Below the pieces are notes generated by a model, which was given only the letters and a program-made list of their open reading frames with translations, searched no databases and had not been told where the DNA came from. Positions 1-6,287 of a DNA stretch of 6,290 nt are shown here, piece by piece. This DNA is from JADHUC01 sp964617665. GTDB lineage: Bacteria; Planctomycetota; Planctomycetia; Pirellulales; Pirellulaceae. The stretch spans positions 1 through 6,290 of the forward strand of contig CAZUAH010000732.1 of assembly GCA_964617665.1 (NCBI GenBank). The letters run 5' to 3'. The translations under genes were made by a program, and so were the position numbers. The first letter of the stretch is position 1; every line of letters begins with the position of its first letter.

Positions 1-24
1 CCCTGCCCCTCAACCTAATTGTCG

Positions 25-1128
25 CTAAAGACTTAAGCTAATTGACGCCGAACACCGGGTGCCTTCGAGTTCAACATCCATGAGCGATGGCAGCCCACTT
101 AAGTGCTTCACACCGTCATCACCAAGATCACAGTTCCGAAGACAGACGATCTCAAGATGTGGAAATTTGGCCAGGAGTCTGAGATCGTCGTCACCGACCG
201 ACCGACCAGCGGGCCACTGACCTGGTCCGGTATCGTCCTTGAAGAGCCGCTTATCGCTTTGCGTAGGTGCGTTCGGTCGAAAGTGAACGAGACGCACCGT
301 ATCCCCCTCGATCAAATCCTCGCGATGGACGATGTACGGATAATCGAGCGGATTCAGAATGCCTGCGCCAAACGGTATTTCGTACATCCGTGCCACATTC
401 ACGCCGCCACCAATATCCTCAATCTGCTTGACGGCATCGAGTAGCTCGGCGAAACCGGCCGCAGTGCTCCGCCAGGCTTTGTGATCCGCGTCAGCATTCA
501 ATCGCCGCCTGGATCCCCGCACGTCCGCGCCCAACTCTTCCGCTCGTCGGTAGTCTTTCTCGGCTTGCTGCCTTTCGCCTTTGTCTCGGTACGCATCGCC
601 CCGCCAAAGGTATGTCAGGGGATCGTTCGGATTAAGTCGGATTGCTTCTGTTAGGTCCGAAATCGCCTTGTCAGGTTCGCCGTTATGGGCAAATAGTGAG
701 CCCCGAAAGACATACGCTGGGGTGAAGTCCGGCCTGAGCCGGATGGCTGCCGTGTAGTCCGAAATCGCTTTGTGAAATGCCGCTTTCAATTCGGAGGCAC
801 GATCTCGGACCCAGCCTGCTTCAGGCCAATCTGGCTGCATCCCTGCCTTCATCAACCGCGTCTTCGTGCTCTCAAATGCACCTTTGTGAACTCCCCAGTT
901 CTCACTGTAGGCGTTGCCGCGAAAGAAATACGCCTCGACGGAGTCCGGTTTGAGGCGGATGACCTTCGTGTAATCGGCGATTGCCTTGCCGCGTTCTCCC
1001 CTCGATTCGTGGGCGCTAGCTCGAGCCAGAAAAGCCTCGGCGAAATCTGGTTTGATCCGCACTGCACAGGTGTAGTCTGCGATCGCCTTGTCGAGTACCC
1101 CGGCAGACTCGTGAGCGTACCCTCGCAC
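25..1128 (-). CDS. TPR/LRR-like C-terminal fragment
   Basis: The longest intact part of the broken gene is 367 residues if counted from a GTG at 1128. That GTG is really the V of KAFLVRGYAHES inside a TPR, and homologous sequence in the same frame runs back to about 1260, so it is unlikely to be the true start. TPR units show as repeated KAIADYT or KAISDYT helices near residues 14, 48, 119 and 153, with a degenerate last unit near 187 (QAEKDYRRAEELG). An insert of about 36 residues, with NWGVHKGAFESTKTRLMKAG at its start, interrupts the array after the second of these. A linker domain of unknown type follows (about 200-305), with a GGGVNVARMYEIPFGAG stretch. The end (about 308-358) holds two LRR-like units (LLAKFPHLEIVCLRNCDL, HLSGLPSLMDVELEGT). 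Planctomycetes often pair such repeats. Function is unknown beyond likely protein binding. Confidence 0.65.
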   Translation of the reverse strand: MRGYAHESAGVLDKAIADYTCAVRIKPDFAEAFLARASAHESRGERGKAIADYTKVIRLKPDSVEAYFFRGNAYSENWGVHKGAFESTKTRLMKAGMQPDWPEAGWVRDRASELKAAFHKAISDYTAAIRLRPDFTPAYVFRGSLFAHNGEPDKAISDLTEAIRLNPNDPLTYLWRGDAYRDKGERQQAEKDYRRAEELGADVRGSRRRLNADADHKAWRSTAAGFAELLDAVKQIEDIGGGVNVARMYEIPFGAGILNPLDYPYIVHREDLIEGDTVRLVHFRPNAPTQSDKRLFKDDTGPGQWPAGRSVGDDDLRLLAKFPHLEIVCLRNCDLGDDGVKHLSGLPSLMDVELEGTRCSASISLSL

Positions 1129-1192
1129 TAGAAACGCCTTGGCAGAATCCGGCTTGATTCGTATCGCTTCCGTATAGTCCGCGATAGCTCTG

Positions 1193-1465
1193 TCATGTTC
1201 GCGTTTCCCCGCATACGCGAGGCCTCGTTCGATGAAGGCGACAGGATTCCGAGAATCGAATCGCGTCGGTGAATGCGGAAATAGCCAAGTCGAACTCGCC
1301 GTCCCGAAGGTGGCACCGTCCTTTACGCATCGCGTCAGCGTAGCAGGCAGGCTCTGCGCCCGACAGACTGCCTATCTTGAGCAACGGCACCACGATCACT
1401 ACGATCAGCGCGTAACGTAGGGTGACCACGAAGCCCGATAGAAGATCGTGCGTGCTGGCATTCAT
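1193..1465 (-). CDS. N-terminal fragment: signal/anchor plus first TPR helix
   Basis: This is a 90-residue frame. Residues about 14-36 are strongly hydrophobic (ALIVVIVVPLL core) after a short polar N-terminus, and SGAEPACYA follows. It reads as a signal peptide with possible cleavage near the GAEP/CYA region, or as a signal anchor. Residues about 45-68 (RKGRCHLRDGEFDLAISAFT and on to DAIR) are the first TPR. After the frameshift the last ~20 residues are out-of-frame sequence rich in R and C. The ATG overlaps the TGA of the upstream gene by 4 bases, and a GGGG run at 1474-1477 is a suitable ribosome binding site, so this is the authentic start of the broken gene. Confidence 0.7.
   Translation of the reverse strand: MNASTHDLLSGFVVTLRYALIVVIVVPLLKIGSLSGAEPACYADAMRKGRCHLRDGEFDLAISAFTDAIRFSESCRLHRTRPRVCGETRT
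1254..1263. repeat. Tandem 5-bp repeat (AATCG x2) at the frameshift
   Basis: Two perfect copies of AATCG (ATTCG on the coding strand) sit exactly where the TPR gene changes frame. Three copies would restore the frame and the 34-residue TPR spacing. Loss of a 5-bp unit fits replication slippage better than a homopolymer sequencing error. Confidence 0.6.
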
Positions 1466-1893
1466 TGTTGCTTCCCCTTCAACACTTCAGATAGTCTTCG
1501 TAGGTACTCCTGAAGGTCTATCTCGCCTCTTTGCAGCTTGTCGCGGAGTTCGGCTTCTCGCCTACTGTGGTCCTGAAGCCACTTCCGCCGTCTGCGCTCG
1601 TCCTGCGCGGCAGGTGTATTGTAGTAATCCCGGTAGTTCTGGGCATGTTTTGTGTGCCTGATGGCCTCAAAGTCAAACGGCCAATCTCCCGGGTAAATGT
1701 ACCTGTCTTGGCCCAACACTCCGTTTGCTTCCTGGAGGGCCTGCTCTGTGTGGAGACACGTGTAGTTCTCACTATACTCCATCAAATACGCGAATTCTTC
1801 TTTCGAAAGGTCGTTGAGCGCAGCACCCAGTATCTCTTCGATTACCGGCATGGAGGCCATATTATACAACTCAAAAACGAGGGGCTGGGCCAT
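1462..1893 (-). CDS. Hypothetical protein, 143 aa, coupled to the TPR gene
   Basis: I do not recognise a family. It appears soluble, with no signal peptide or membrane segment. The N-terminal third (about 16-60) has an amphipathic helical look (EEILGAALNDLSKEEFAYLM). The middle holds aromatic motifs (DRYIYPGDWPFDFEAIRH, then NYRDYYNTP), and the last ~50 residues are very charged and probably coiled-coil or long helix (DERRRRKWLQDHSRREAELR onward), ending GKQQ. The ATG at 1893 has GGATGAG just before it, a close but possible ribosome binding site; in-frame ATGs at residues 12 and 15 are alternatives. The TGA overlaps the next ATG (ATGA at 1462-1465), so translational coupling with the TPR/LRR gene is likely. 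Its place behind a toxin/immunity remnant makes an accessory or second immunity role possible, but this is inference. Confidence 0.7.
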   Translation of the reverse strand: MAQPLVFELYNMASMPVIEEILGAALNDLSKEEFAYLMEYSENYTCLHTEQALQEANGVLGQDRYIYPGDWPFDFEAIRHTKHAQNYRDYYNTPAAQDERRRRKWLQDHSRREAELRDKLQRGEIDLQEYLRRLSEVLKGKQQ

Positions 1894-1909
1894 CTCATCC
1901 AGTGGCGAA

Positions 1910-1933
1910 GAAAAGGGGACATGTCCCCTTTTC
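1910..1933. repeat. Perfect 24-bp palindrome, REP-like
   Basis: The two 12-base arms (GAAAAGGGGACA and its reverse complement) are a perfect match with no loop spacer. It lies in the 106-bp gap between two minus-strand genes, 17 bp before the start of the 143-residue gene. AAAAGGGGACA-type palindromes resemble intergenic REP elements spread by RAYT (REP-associated tyrosine) transposases; that link is from memory. It could also act as a weak transcription terminator (the stem ends in T4) or hide the ribosome binding site of the next gene. Confidence 0.65.
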
Positions 1934-1999
1934 CTCCCCGGTTCGTGGGCAGACGTGAAAACCGAAAACCAAGTTTGCCCCCCAGGCGACAGCCCCTCG

Positions 2000-2344
2000 C
2001 TATTCCTCCTCGAACATCAGCGATGTCAACTGCTTTAGGTACTCTCCGACTTCTTCAATGTTCCTAAGTGCCTTGACATCCTCCGGGTTGTCCGTCTTCT
2101 CCATGATCGCTTTGAATCTTTCCCAGTATTCCTCCGGAAGGAACGCACCATCGTAGATGTTCTCTGGCTCCTTCATGTGAACATACCAGTCAGCGTATCC
2201 TATCATCGCATCAACGTGCTCATGAACATCGAACAACAACTCTGCAACTTCATCTGATAGATGGCCGAAATCTACCATCACCGGGCAGCGTTCCTTCACC
2301 TTTTTCACTTCCTGTACATTCCTGTATGCCGAATCGTAAATCAT
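2000..2344 (-). CDS. Small acidic protein, candidate immunity protein
   Basis: This 114-residue protein matches no family I can name. It is acidic (many D and E, ending MFEEE), has no signal peptide or membrane segment, and looks mostly helical, with HLSDEVAELLFDVHEHVDAM at about 28-47 and YWERFKAIMEKTDNPEDVKA further on. The ATG at 2344 is well supported: AGGA at 2352-2355 lies 7 bases upstream. The start is only 13 bp after the stop of the toxin-like tail, the usual order for toxin then immunity gene in contact-dependent and polymorphic toxin loci. Small size, acidity and position suggest it binds and neutralises that toxin in the cytoplasm. The role is inferred from context only. Confidence 0.65.
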   Translation of the reverse strand: MIYDSAYRNVQEVKKVKERCPVMVDFGHLSDEVAELLFDVHEHVDAMIGYADWYVHMKEPENIYDGAFLPEEYWERFKAIMEKTDNPEDVKALRNIEEVGEYLKQLTSLMFEEE

Positions 2345-2357
2345 GTATTCGTCCTGC

Positions 2358-2516
2358 TCATGGATGGAATGTCAGTATCTTACCTGCTGTCGTGTACACG
2401 CCCATTTGCCCGCCAACCTTTATTCTGATTGCATTTCCGCTGCCCGACTTCAACGGCACCAATTTAGTGTATCTCGGATCATTGATGTACTTGTTGTAGA
2501 ACTTGACCGCCTGTCC
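2358..2516 (-). pseudogene. C-terminal tail of a polymorphic (RHS/CDI-like) toxin
   Basis: The last ~50 codons of this frame read like a compact toxin domain end: AVKFYNKYINDPRYTKLVPL, then GSGNAIRIKVGGQMGVY and TTAGKILTFHP before a TGA. Alternating strands and a final G-K-I-x-T-F-H-P segment remind me of C-terminal nuclease-type toxins of RHS or CDI proteins, but I cannot name the family or prove a catalytic residue. The frame stays open back to an ATG at 2684, but upstream of about 2516 it becomes low-complexity R/S-rich sequence antisense to a STAND-like fragment. I read that part as chance reading through a junction. No RHS core or YD repeats are present, so the toxin is a 5'-truncated relic, unless the tail serves as an orphan cassette for exchange with a full-length gene elsewhere. 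Confidence 0.5.
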
Positions 2517-2533
2517 CCTTCCGCCCCTTTTCC
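2511..2533. repeat. Junction motif related to the 24-bp palindrome
   Basis: TGTCCCCTT (2512-2520) and CCCCTTTTCC (2524-2533) both also occur in the right arm of the palindrome at 1922-1934, in the same orientation; there they overlap, while here they are separate. The motif falls exactly between the toxin tail and the STAND-like fragment, so it may mark a recombination end or a decayed REP copy. The match is short and could be chance. Confidence 0.4.
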
Positions 2534-2715
2534 GCCTGGATCTGCTGCGCATCCTCGGTCTGTTCGATCGACCGATTAGCCGCGGTGAATTCGAGGCCGT
2601 AGTCGCCGAGCCGCCAATTTCCGGACTGACGGACACCCTGCTACAGGAAACCGACGCCAGCATCGGCCTGATGCTAGCGCGCATTCGGGATAACAGCGGC
2701 GGGTTTTTCGCCGTT
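2527..2715 (+). pseudogene. Fragment of a STAND-like NTPase/TPR protein
   Basis: This is the only plus-strand protein signal I accept. The translated stretch DLLRILGLFDRPISRGEFEA, followed by PPISGLTDTLLQE, strongly resembles the segment after the NTPase core of bacterial STAND/NACHT-type proteins (pattern LLR-GLFDRP, then a P-x-I-P-G-L-T-D motif), which usually precedes a winged-helix-like part and TPRs. Such proteins are frequent in planctomycetes and some act as signalling or defence ATPases. After about residue 60 of the fragment (ARIRDN) the similarity fades; the tryptophan and the RARLL block I expect there are absent. There is no P-loop, no plausible own start (only a TTG at 2503) and no downstream repeats. 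It is a non-functional remnant. The similarity is judged from memory. Confidence 0.5.
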
Positions 2716-2766
2716 TGGACCTATGATTCACGGTGCCGGAGACGCTACACGTCCGTGCGACACGCG

Positions 2767-5697
2767 TCAGAAGCCCACTGGGATTGGCACGCCCTGATCG
2801 GCACACGCACGCAACACGGCGATTGCCTCGTCTTTTTTCCCGTCGATTAGCAGCATCCAGTACCGGTCACAGGCGGGCACTGCGGCAAGTGGGCTCAACT
2901 TGGCTTTCAAGATAGCCGACACGCGACGCACCTCGTCGCCGCGTAGGGCTTCCGCTACCGCGGCCGCTCGTTCCGGTTCCGCCAACCGGAACATGGCCCA
3001 ATCCCAATAGGACCACTCCTTCGGAAAGGACTTGCTCTTTTCGACCATCAGTTTGATGACGCGTTGGACGTCCGCGTTTTCCAGTAACAGCTTTCGAGAC
3101 TTTTCGTCGCTCGACATCAGCAGAGCAATCAGGTGCGCAGGACCCAGCGATCGGCGGTACTGCTTGGCGTACTCGGCATAAGTTGAGTTGCCCTGAGTGC
3201 ATGTGGCGCTGGCCCTGGTTAGGAGGGCGGCATTCAAGACGCCGTAGGTGCCCGATGAGGGAGCCGTCGAGTGGGCTTCCTCGGCCAGTTGGACCAATCG
3301 GTCGTAGTCGATGGTCTCGCCAATCATGTACAGCAGTGCTTCACGACGAACCACTCTTTCGACGGCGACCGCGAATGTGGGGCCGCCAGCGGCGCGGGTC
3401 GCTTCCACAGCCTTCCGATAGCCCGTTAACACGCCCTCTGCCTCGGCTTTCCGCTTCGGGTCGCTTTCTCCGCTATAGTACTCCCGGAGTTGACGATGGA
3501 CGTTGTCCAAGTCCAACTCGGTTGCTTCGACTCGTTCGAGCAACGTACGAAGGGCCTCCAGGTCTTTTTGTGAGCGGTAGATGTCGGTAAGTGCGTCGTA
3601 GGCCGAGTATCGTTTCGGAGCAAGCACGATCGAGTTTTCTCGCAACTCGACGACCCTCGCAATCTTCGGATCGGTCTTCAGGCGTTCTCGATAAGTCTCG
3701 TAATCCGACGAATTGCGGCACAGATATCCGATCAACGACAAATCCGTAGCCCCTTTCACTTTGGTGAGGTCAATCGCGTCACCCGTGATATCCCAAAGTG
3801 CGGACTCCATCACGGACGACGCCGCATTGTGTAGCAGGATGCTATCGCTGGGGCGAAGAGCGACGGCTTTCTCCAGCATCTCTGATGACTTCTCACAATC
3901 GCTGCGATTGCCGGTGACGTACGCAAGAGAGTTATAGACCAAGCTGAGGTTGTTCAACAGTTCCGCCGTTTCCGGCTGCGACTCGTATACCTTGATGGCC
4001 TCTTGCAGATGGTTCGCAGCCTCCTGCACCTTGCCCTCCGTAATGGCTTTGTTGCCTAAGGCGGAACTCAAACTGGCCTTGACGTGCAGGCTTGAGGGTT
4101 TCGAGCGTCGGAGCCATAGGATTTGATCGTCCATGTCGACGGGACTGAGGGATCGAACGAACGCCGCCGCTTCCTTCTTGTCTTGCTCTGTCGTGCCTTC
4201 GTATGCTTCCTCGATAAGCGATCGAAACTCCGTTTCGGCTCCGACCTCGCGAAGCACGTGGGACACACTCATCAGCGTGTCGAAGCCGCGTCCCTTTGCC
4301 TCGAGCAATTCGTCAAACAACTGCCGCCCCTCGTCTTGTTTGCCCAGCCAATAGTACACTTGGCCGAGGTATAAGCGGTATTGGTCCGATTCGCTGGCAA
4401 TGCCTTGAATCGCCAAGAACGTCTTTTCCGCCTTTTCCAGTTCAGCCTGTCGAGTCTGCGGATCAGTCGCTTCTTGCGCTCGTCGCAGCAATACAAAGCC
4501 GAGATCCAACGCGACCGGCACAACCTCCGCCGCCTGCTGCAAAGCCTCCCGAGCCTTGGCTACACCGGGATCGACGTTGATCTTGTCATGCACGTACTCC
4601 TGAACCATCACGTCCTGTTGGTCCGAGCTGGATGCCGCGTGTTTGTGATAGAAGGACTCGGGCGCTTCGCCCTGTTGCAGTTGATCGATCGCGCGCTGCT
4701 GGGCCGTGGTAAAGGTGGTTTCAAAATCCTTCTCGGCCGTATGCAGTCGGGTCAGCCGTTGTTCCGTGTACGGACCAAGCAAAGCGTGCGACTTCTCGAA
4801 TTCACCTTGTAGGGCGTATAACTGGCCCAGGATGCGTGCGCCTTCGGTGTCGCCCAGTCGGTCTTCCAGCGGCACCAACAATTGTTGGCATTTCTCGATA
4901 TCGCCGTCCGCCTTGCAGATCGCAGCCAGTCGAGAGACTGCGGCAACGTCGCTTGCATCACGCGCGACAAGAGCCTCAAGGTGGCGTCGCAGCAGGGCCG
5001 TCAACTCCTCCGATTCGTAGCCGTAAGGTGTCGCGGCATCCAGTAGGGCCAAGGCTGCTGCTGGATCGGGGGCGGAGCGTTGCTCGACAAGTTGAACCGC
5101 GCGGGCGGCCAAGTCCACCTCGGCCAGTACTCCTTGCCGCTGCAGATCTACGGCGATTTGAAAGACGAAGGCAAGATCTTCCAGCGAAGTGTTCTTCATC
5201 ACGTCGCCGAGCAGCATCTCTCTCAGACTTCGTTCCGCCTCTTGGCTGTGACTGGTGCCGCCAGTCACCACTTCGCGATAGAGCCGTGCTGCTTGGACGA
5301 CACTTCCGTCCTGTGCCAGTTGTTGCGCTTGAGCCAGCTTTTGGCCAGCTGCGTACTCGGGTGTTCCCATATGCGAATTCCACCAGCCATATCCAACGCC
5401 GACGAGAATGCTGGCAAGCACCAGACAATTCCAGCCCTTGGCGAATGCCGACAGAGGCTCCTTGCCCAGGAAGTACCAGCCGCCTTCCTCGGCTCGGGCG
5501 ACGCGATACGCCCCGATGGCAAATAGCGGAATAAACAGCAGAGAGAAACAGTGCGAGGCTACGTACGTTCCCGTCTCGGGGTCGTGGTCCCGCGAGCCGT
5601 TGATTGTGAGCCCAATGCCGTTGATGGTGCCGAGTGTGGGCGTTTTTCGGATTGGCTTCAGATCCGGAAAACGATCGCTAAGATTGATTTCGGACAC
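2767..5697 (-). CDS. Membrane-anchored TPR protein, 976 aa
   Basis: A large intact gene. I place the start at GTG 5697 (SEINLSDRFPDLKP), because GGAG at 5705-5708 lies 7 bases upstream and the 34 residues before it look like translated leader DNA. A GTG at 5799 would give 1010 residues. Residues 1-46 form a small soluble region with NGIGLTINGSRDHDPETGTY. Hydrophobic segments at about 47-65 and 89-107 form a hairpin or two-span anchor. The rest, about 110-976, is helical TPR-like repeat sequence, for example AQDGSVVQAARLYREVV, LYALQGEFEKSHALL, LGQVYYWLGKQDEGRQLFDE, KVQEAANHLQEAIKVYES and SEMLEKAVALRPSD, ending in IDGKKDEAIAVLRACADQG. No enzyme motif is visible. It probably acts as a membrane-tethered scaffold for protein assembly; partners are unknown. 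It seems to be a single transcription unit: 209 bp separate it from the gene upstream and no close partner follows. Confidence 0.88.
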   Translation of the reverse strand: MSEINLSDRFPDLKPIRKTPTLGTINGIGLTINGSRDHDPETGTYVASHCFSLLFIPLFAIGAYRVARAEEGGWYFLGKEPLSAFAKGWNCLVLASILVGVGYGWWNSHMGTPEYAAGQKLAQAQQLAQDGSVVQAARLYREVVTGGTSHSQEAERSLREMLLGDVMKNTSLEDLAFVFQIAVDLQRQGVLAEVDLAARAVQLVEQRSAPDPAAALALLDAATPYGYESEELTALLRRHLEALVARDASDVAAVSRLAAICKADGDIEKCQQLLVPLEDRLGDTEGARILGQLYALQGEFEKSHALLGPYTEQRLTRLHTAEKDFETTFTTAQQRAIDQLQQGEAPESFYHKHAASSSDQQDVMVQEYVHDKINVDPGVAKAREALQQAAEVVPVALDLGFVLLRRAQEATDPQTRQAELEKAEKTFLAIQGIASESDQYRLYLGQVYYWLGKQDEGRQLFDELLEAKGRGFDTLMSVSHVLREVGAETEFRSLIEEAYEGTTEQDKKEAAAFVRSLSPVDMDDQILWLRRSKPSSLHVKASLSSALGNKAITEGKVQEAANHLQEAIKVYESQPETAELLNNLSLVYNSLAYVTGNRSDCEKSSEMLEKAVALRPSDSILLHNAASSVMESALWDITGDAIDLTKVKGATDLSLIGYLCRNSSDYETYRERLKTDPKIARVVELRENSIVLAPKRYSAYDALTDIYRSQKDLEALRTLLERVEATELDLDNVHRQLREYYSGESDPKRKAEAEGVLTGYRKAVEATRAAGGPTFAVAVERVVRREALLYMIGETIDYDRLVQLAEEAHSTAPSSGTYGVLNAALLTRASATCTQGNSTYAEYAKQYRRSLGPAHLIALLMSSDEKSRKLLLENADVQRVIKLMVEKSKSFPKEWSYWDWAMFRLAEPERAAAVAEALRGDEVRRVSAILKAKLSPLAAVPACDRYWMLLIDGKKDEAIAVLRACADQGVPIPVGF

Positions 5698-5704
5698 GGT
5701 TCGA

Positions 5705-5708
5705 CTCC
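5705..5708 (-). promoter_or_regulatory. Ribosome binding site deciding the start of the TPR gene
   Basis: GGAG on the minus strand, 7 bases before the GTG at 5697. No comparable site precedes the GTG at 5799, so the shorter 976-residue product is preferred. In the 209-bp leader (5698-5906) I see no convincing promoter; the only weak candidate is a CATAAT hexamer near 5767-5772. Confidence 0.6.
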
Positions 5709-5906
5709 ATGCAGAAAAGTGGTCGCCGGAAAGCCGGCAGGGAGAAGGGCGAAACACGACGCGGCCATTATGGCAGGACCAACGGCGCTGTTCCACCACA
5801 CGACGGGGCTGCGATCAGGTTTCTCGCCAAGACGAACAACTTTCCAGTATCCGCGAATCCGTCGCGCAAGAAAGGTGTTGCTGTTTAGCCTAAGAGCCGT
5901 CTGGTC

Positions 5907-6287
5907 TCACGGGCGACTCACGGTCTGCATTCCTTGGGCGGTCAGCTTCGACACTCCGTACGCACCGTTGTGCTTGCCAGGGCGGGCCAGCATTCTTGGA
6001 AGCGGAGTGTTCAGAAAGAAGGCCAGATCCGGTTTCGTGTACTCGGCCAGTGCTTGTTCGATGGTTTGCTCTTCCTTCAGGTGAAGCATCGGCGGCGAGG
6101 CGTTTACGCGGACCGACTGCCAGATCACAACGTCGCCTTCCTTGACGATCAATTTGTAGACTTGTTCGGTCACCTGCACGGTGTTTTTCGCGCCGCGAAA
6201 GCCGAAACCTCTGTAGGTGACGGATTTCGTTTTACCTTTTTCCCACCGCACTAAAATTCCGTTGGCGCGGTGCAGGCGGTTGTGAGG
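5907..6287 (-). CDS. C-terminal domain of an unrecognised protein, possibly truncated
   Basis: The frame is open from 6287 to 5907; the three last bases of the window (6288-6290) read TAG in frame. Possible starts are a GTG at 6251 (114 residues, weak CGGA site before it) or none, if this is a relic. The sequence starts with a beta-rich part (NGILVRWEKGKTKSVTYRGF, then TVQVTEQVYKLIVKEGDVVI and a W-x-S segment) and continues with EEQTIEQALAEYTKPDLAFF and LPRMLARPGKHNGAYGVSKL. The last part resembles a C-terminal domain I associate with longer secreted planctomycete proteins, where LARP, then NGAYGxSxLT, comes just before the end. No signal peptide or membrane segment is present here, which would fit loss of the N-terminal portion. 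Function unknown. Confidence 0.55.
   Translation of the reverse strand, partial: PHNRLHRANGILVRWEKGKTKSVTYRGFGFRGAKNTVQVTEQVYKLIVKEGDVVIWQSVRVNASPPMLHLKEEQTIEQALAEYTKPDLAFFLNTPLPRMLARPGKHNGAYGVSKLTAQGMQTVSRP

Larger units (their letters stand above)
25..1465 (-). pseudogene. TPR/LRR-like exported protein, frameshifted
   Basis: Two reading frames form one gene. The first starts at the ATG at 1465 and encodes a hydrophobic leader and the start of a TPR. The second continues the TPR series from about 1260 and ends at 25. They meet at a tandem AATCG repeat (1254-1263). Adding one more 5-bp unit joins the frames into a 481-residue protein and gives an exact 34-residue spacing between the first two TPR helices (DLAISAFTDAIR to DRAIADYTEAIR); removing 1 base or adding 2 would give 32 or 33. 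This suggests loss of one repeat unit. The intact protein would be exported or anchored by its N-terminus and would use its TPR and LRR-like parts for protein contacts; no catalytic motif is visible. It is translationally coupled to the 143-residue gene upstream. It may be a true pseudogene, a slipping (phase-variable) gene or an assembly error. Confidence 0.75.

Noticed and set aside
103..444. Plus-strand open frame of 113 codons opposite the TPR/LRR gene
   Set aside because: It is antisense to sequence with clear TPR and LRR-like patterns; its translation shows no repeat, motif or start signal.
1531..2067. Plus-strand open frame of 178 codons across the palindrome
   Set aside because: It covers parts of two minus-strand genes that have better starts and spacing, and its translation shows no recognisable pattern.
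2517..2684. N-terminal half of the 108-codon minus-strand frame as part of the toxin
   Set aside because: The residues are low-complexity R/S/N-rich and lie antisense to the better supported STAND-like fragment, so the frame probably stays open by chance through a junction.
2693..2713. Hairpin CGGCG-loop-CGCCG as a terminator for the large TPR gene
   Set aside because: The stem is only 5 bp with a 7-base loop and no T run follows on the minus strand; I cannot support termination here.
4836..5534. Plus-strand open frame of 232 codons opposite the large TPR gene
   Set aside because: Composition is R/P/S-rich, typical of a chance frame opposite a GC-rich gene, while the minus strand has helical repeats across the whole span.
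5698..5799. Upstream GTG giving a 1010-residue TPR protein
   Set aside because: The extra 34 residues are rich in R, C, H and W with no structure, and the GTG at 5697 has a well-placed GGAG site.
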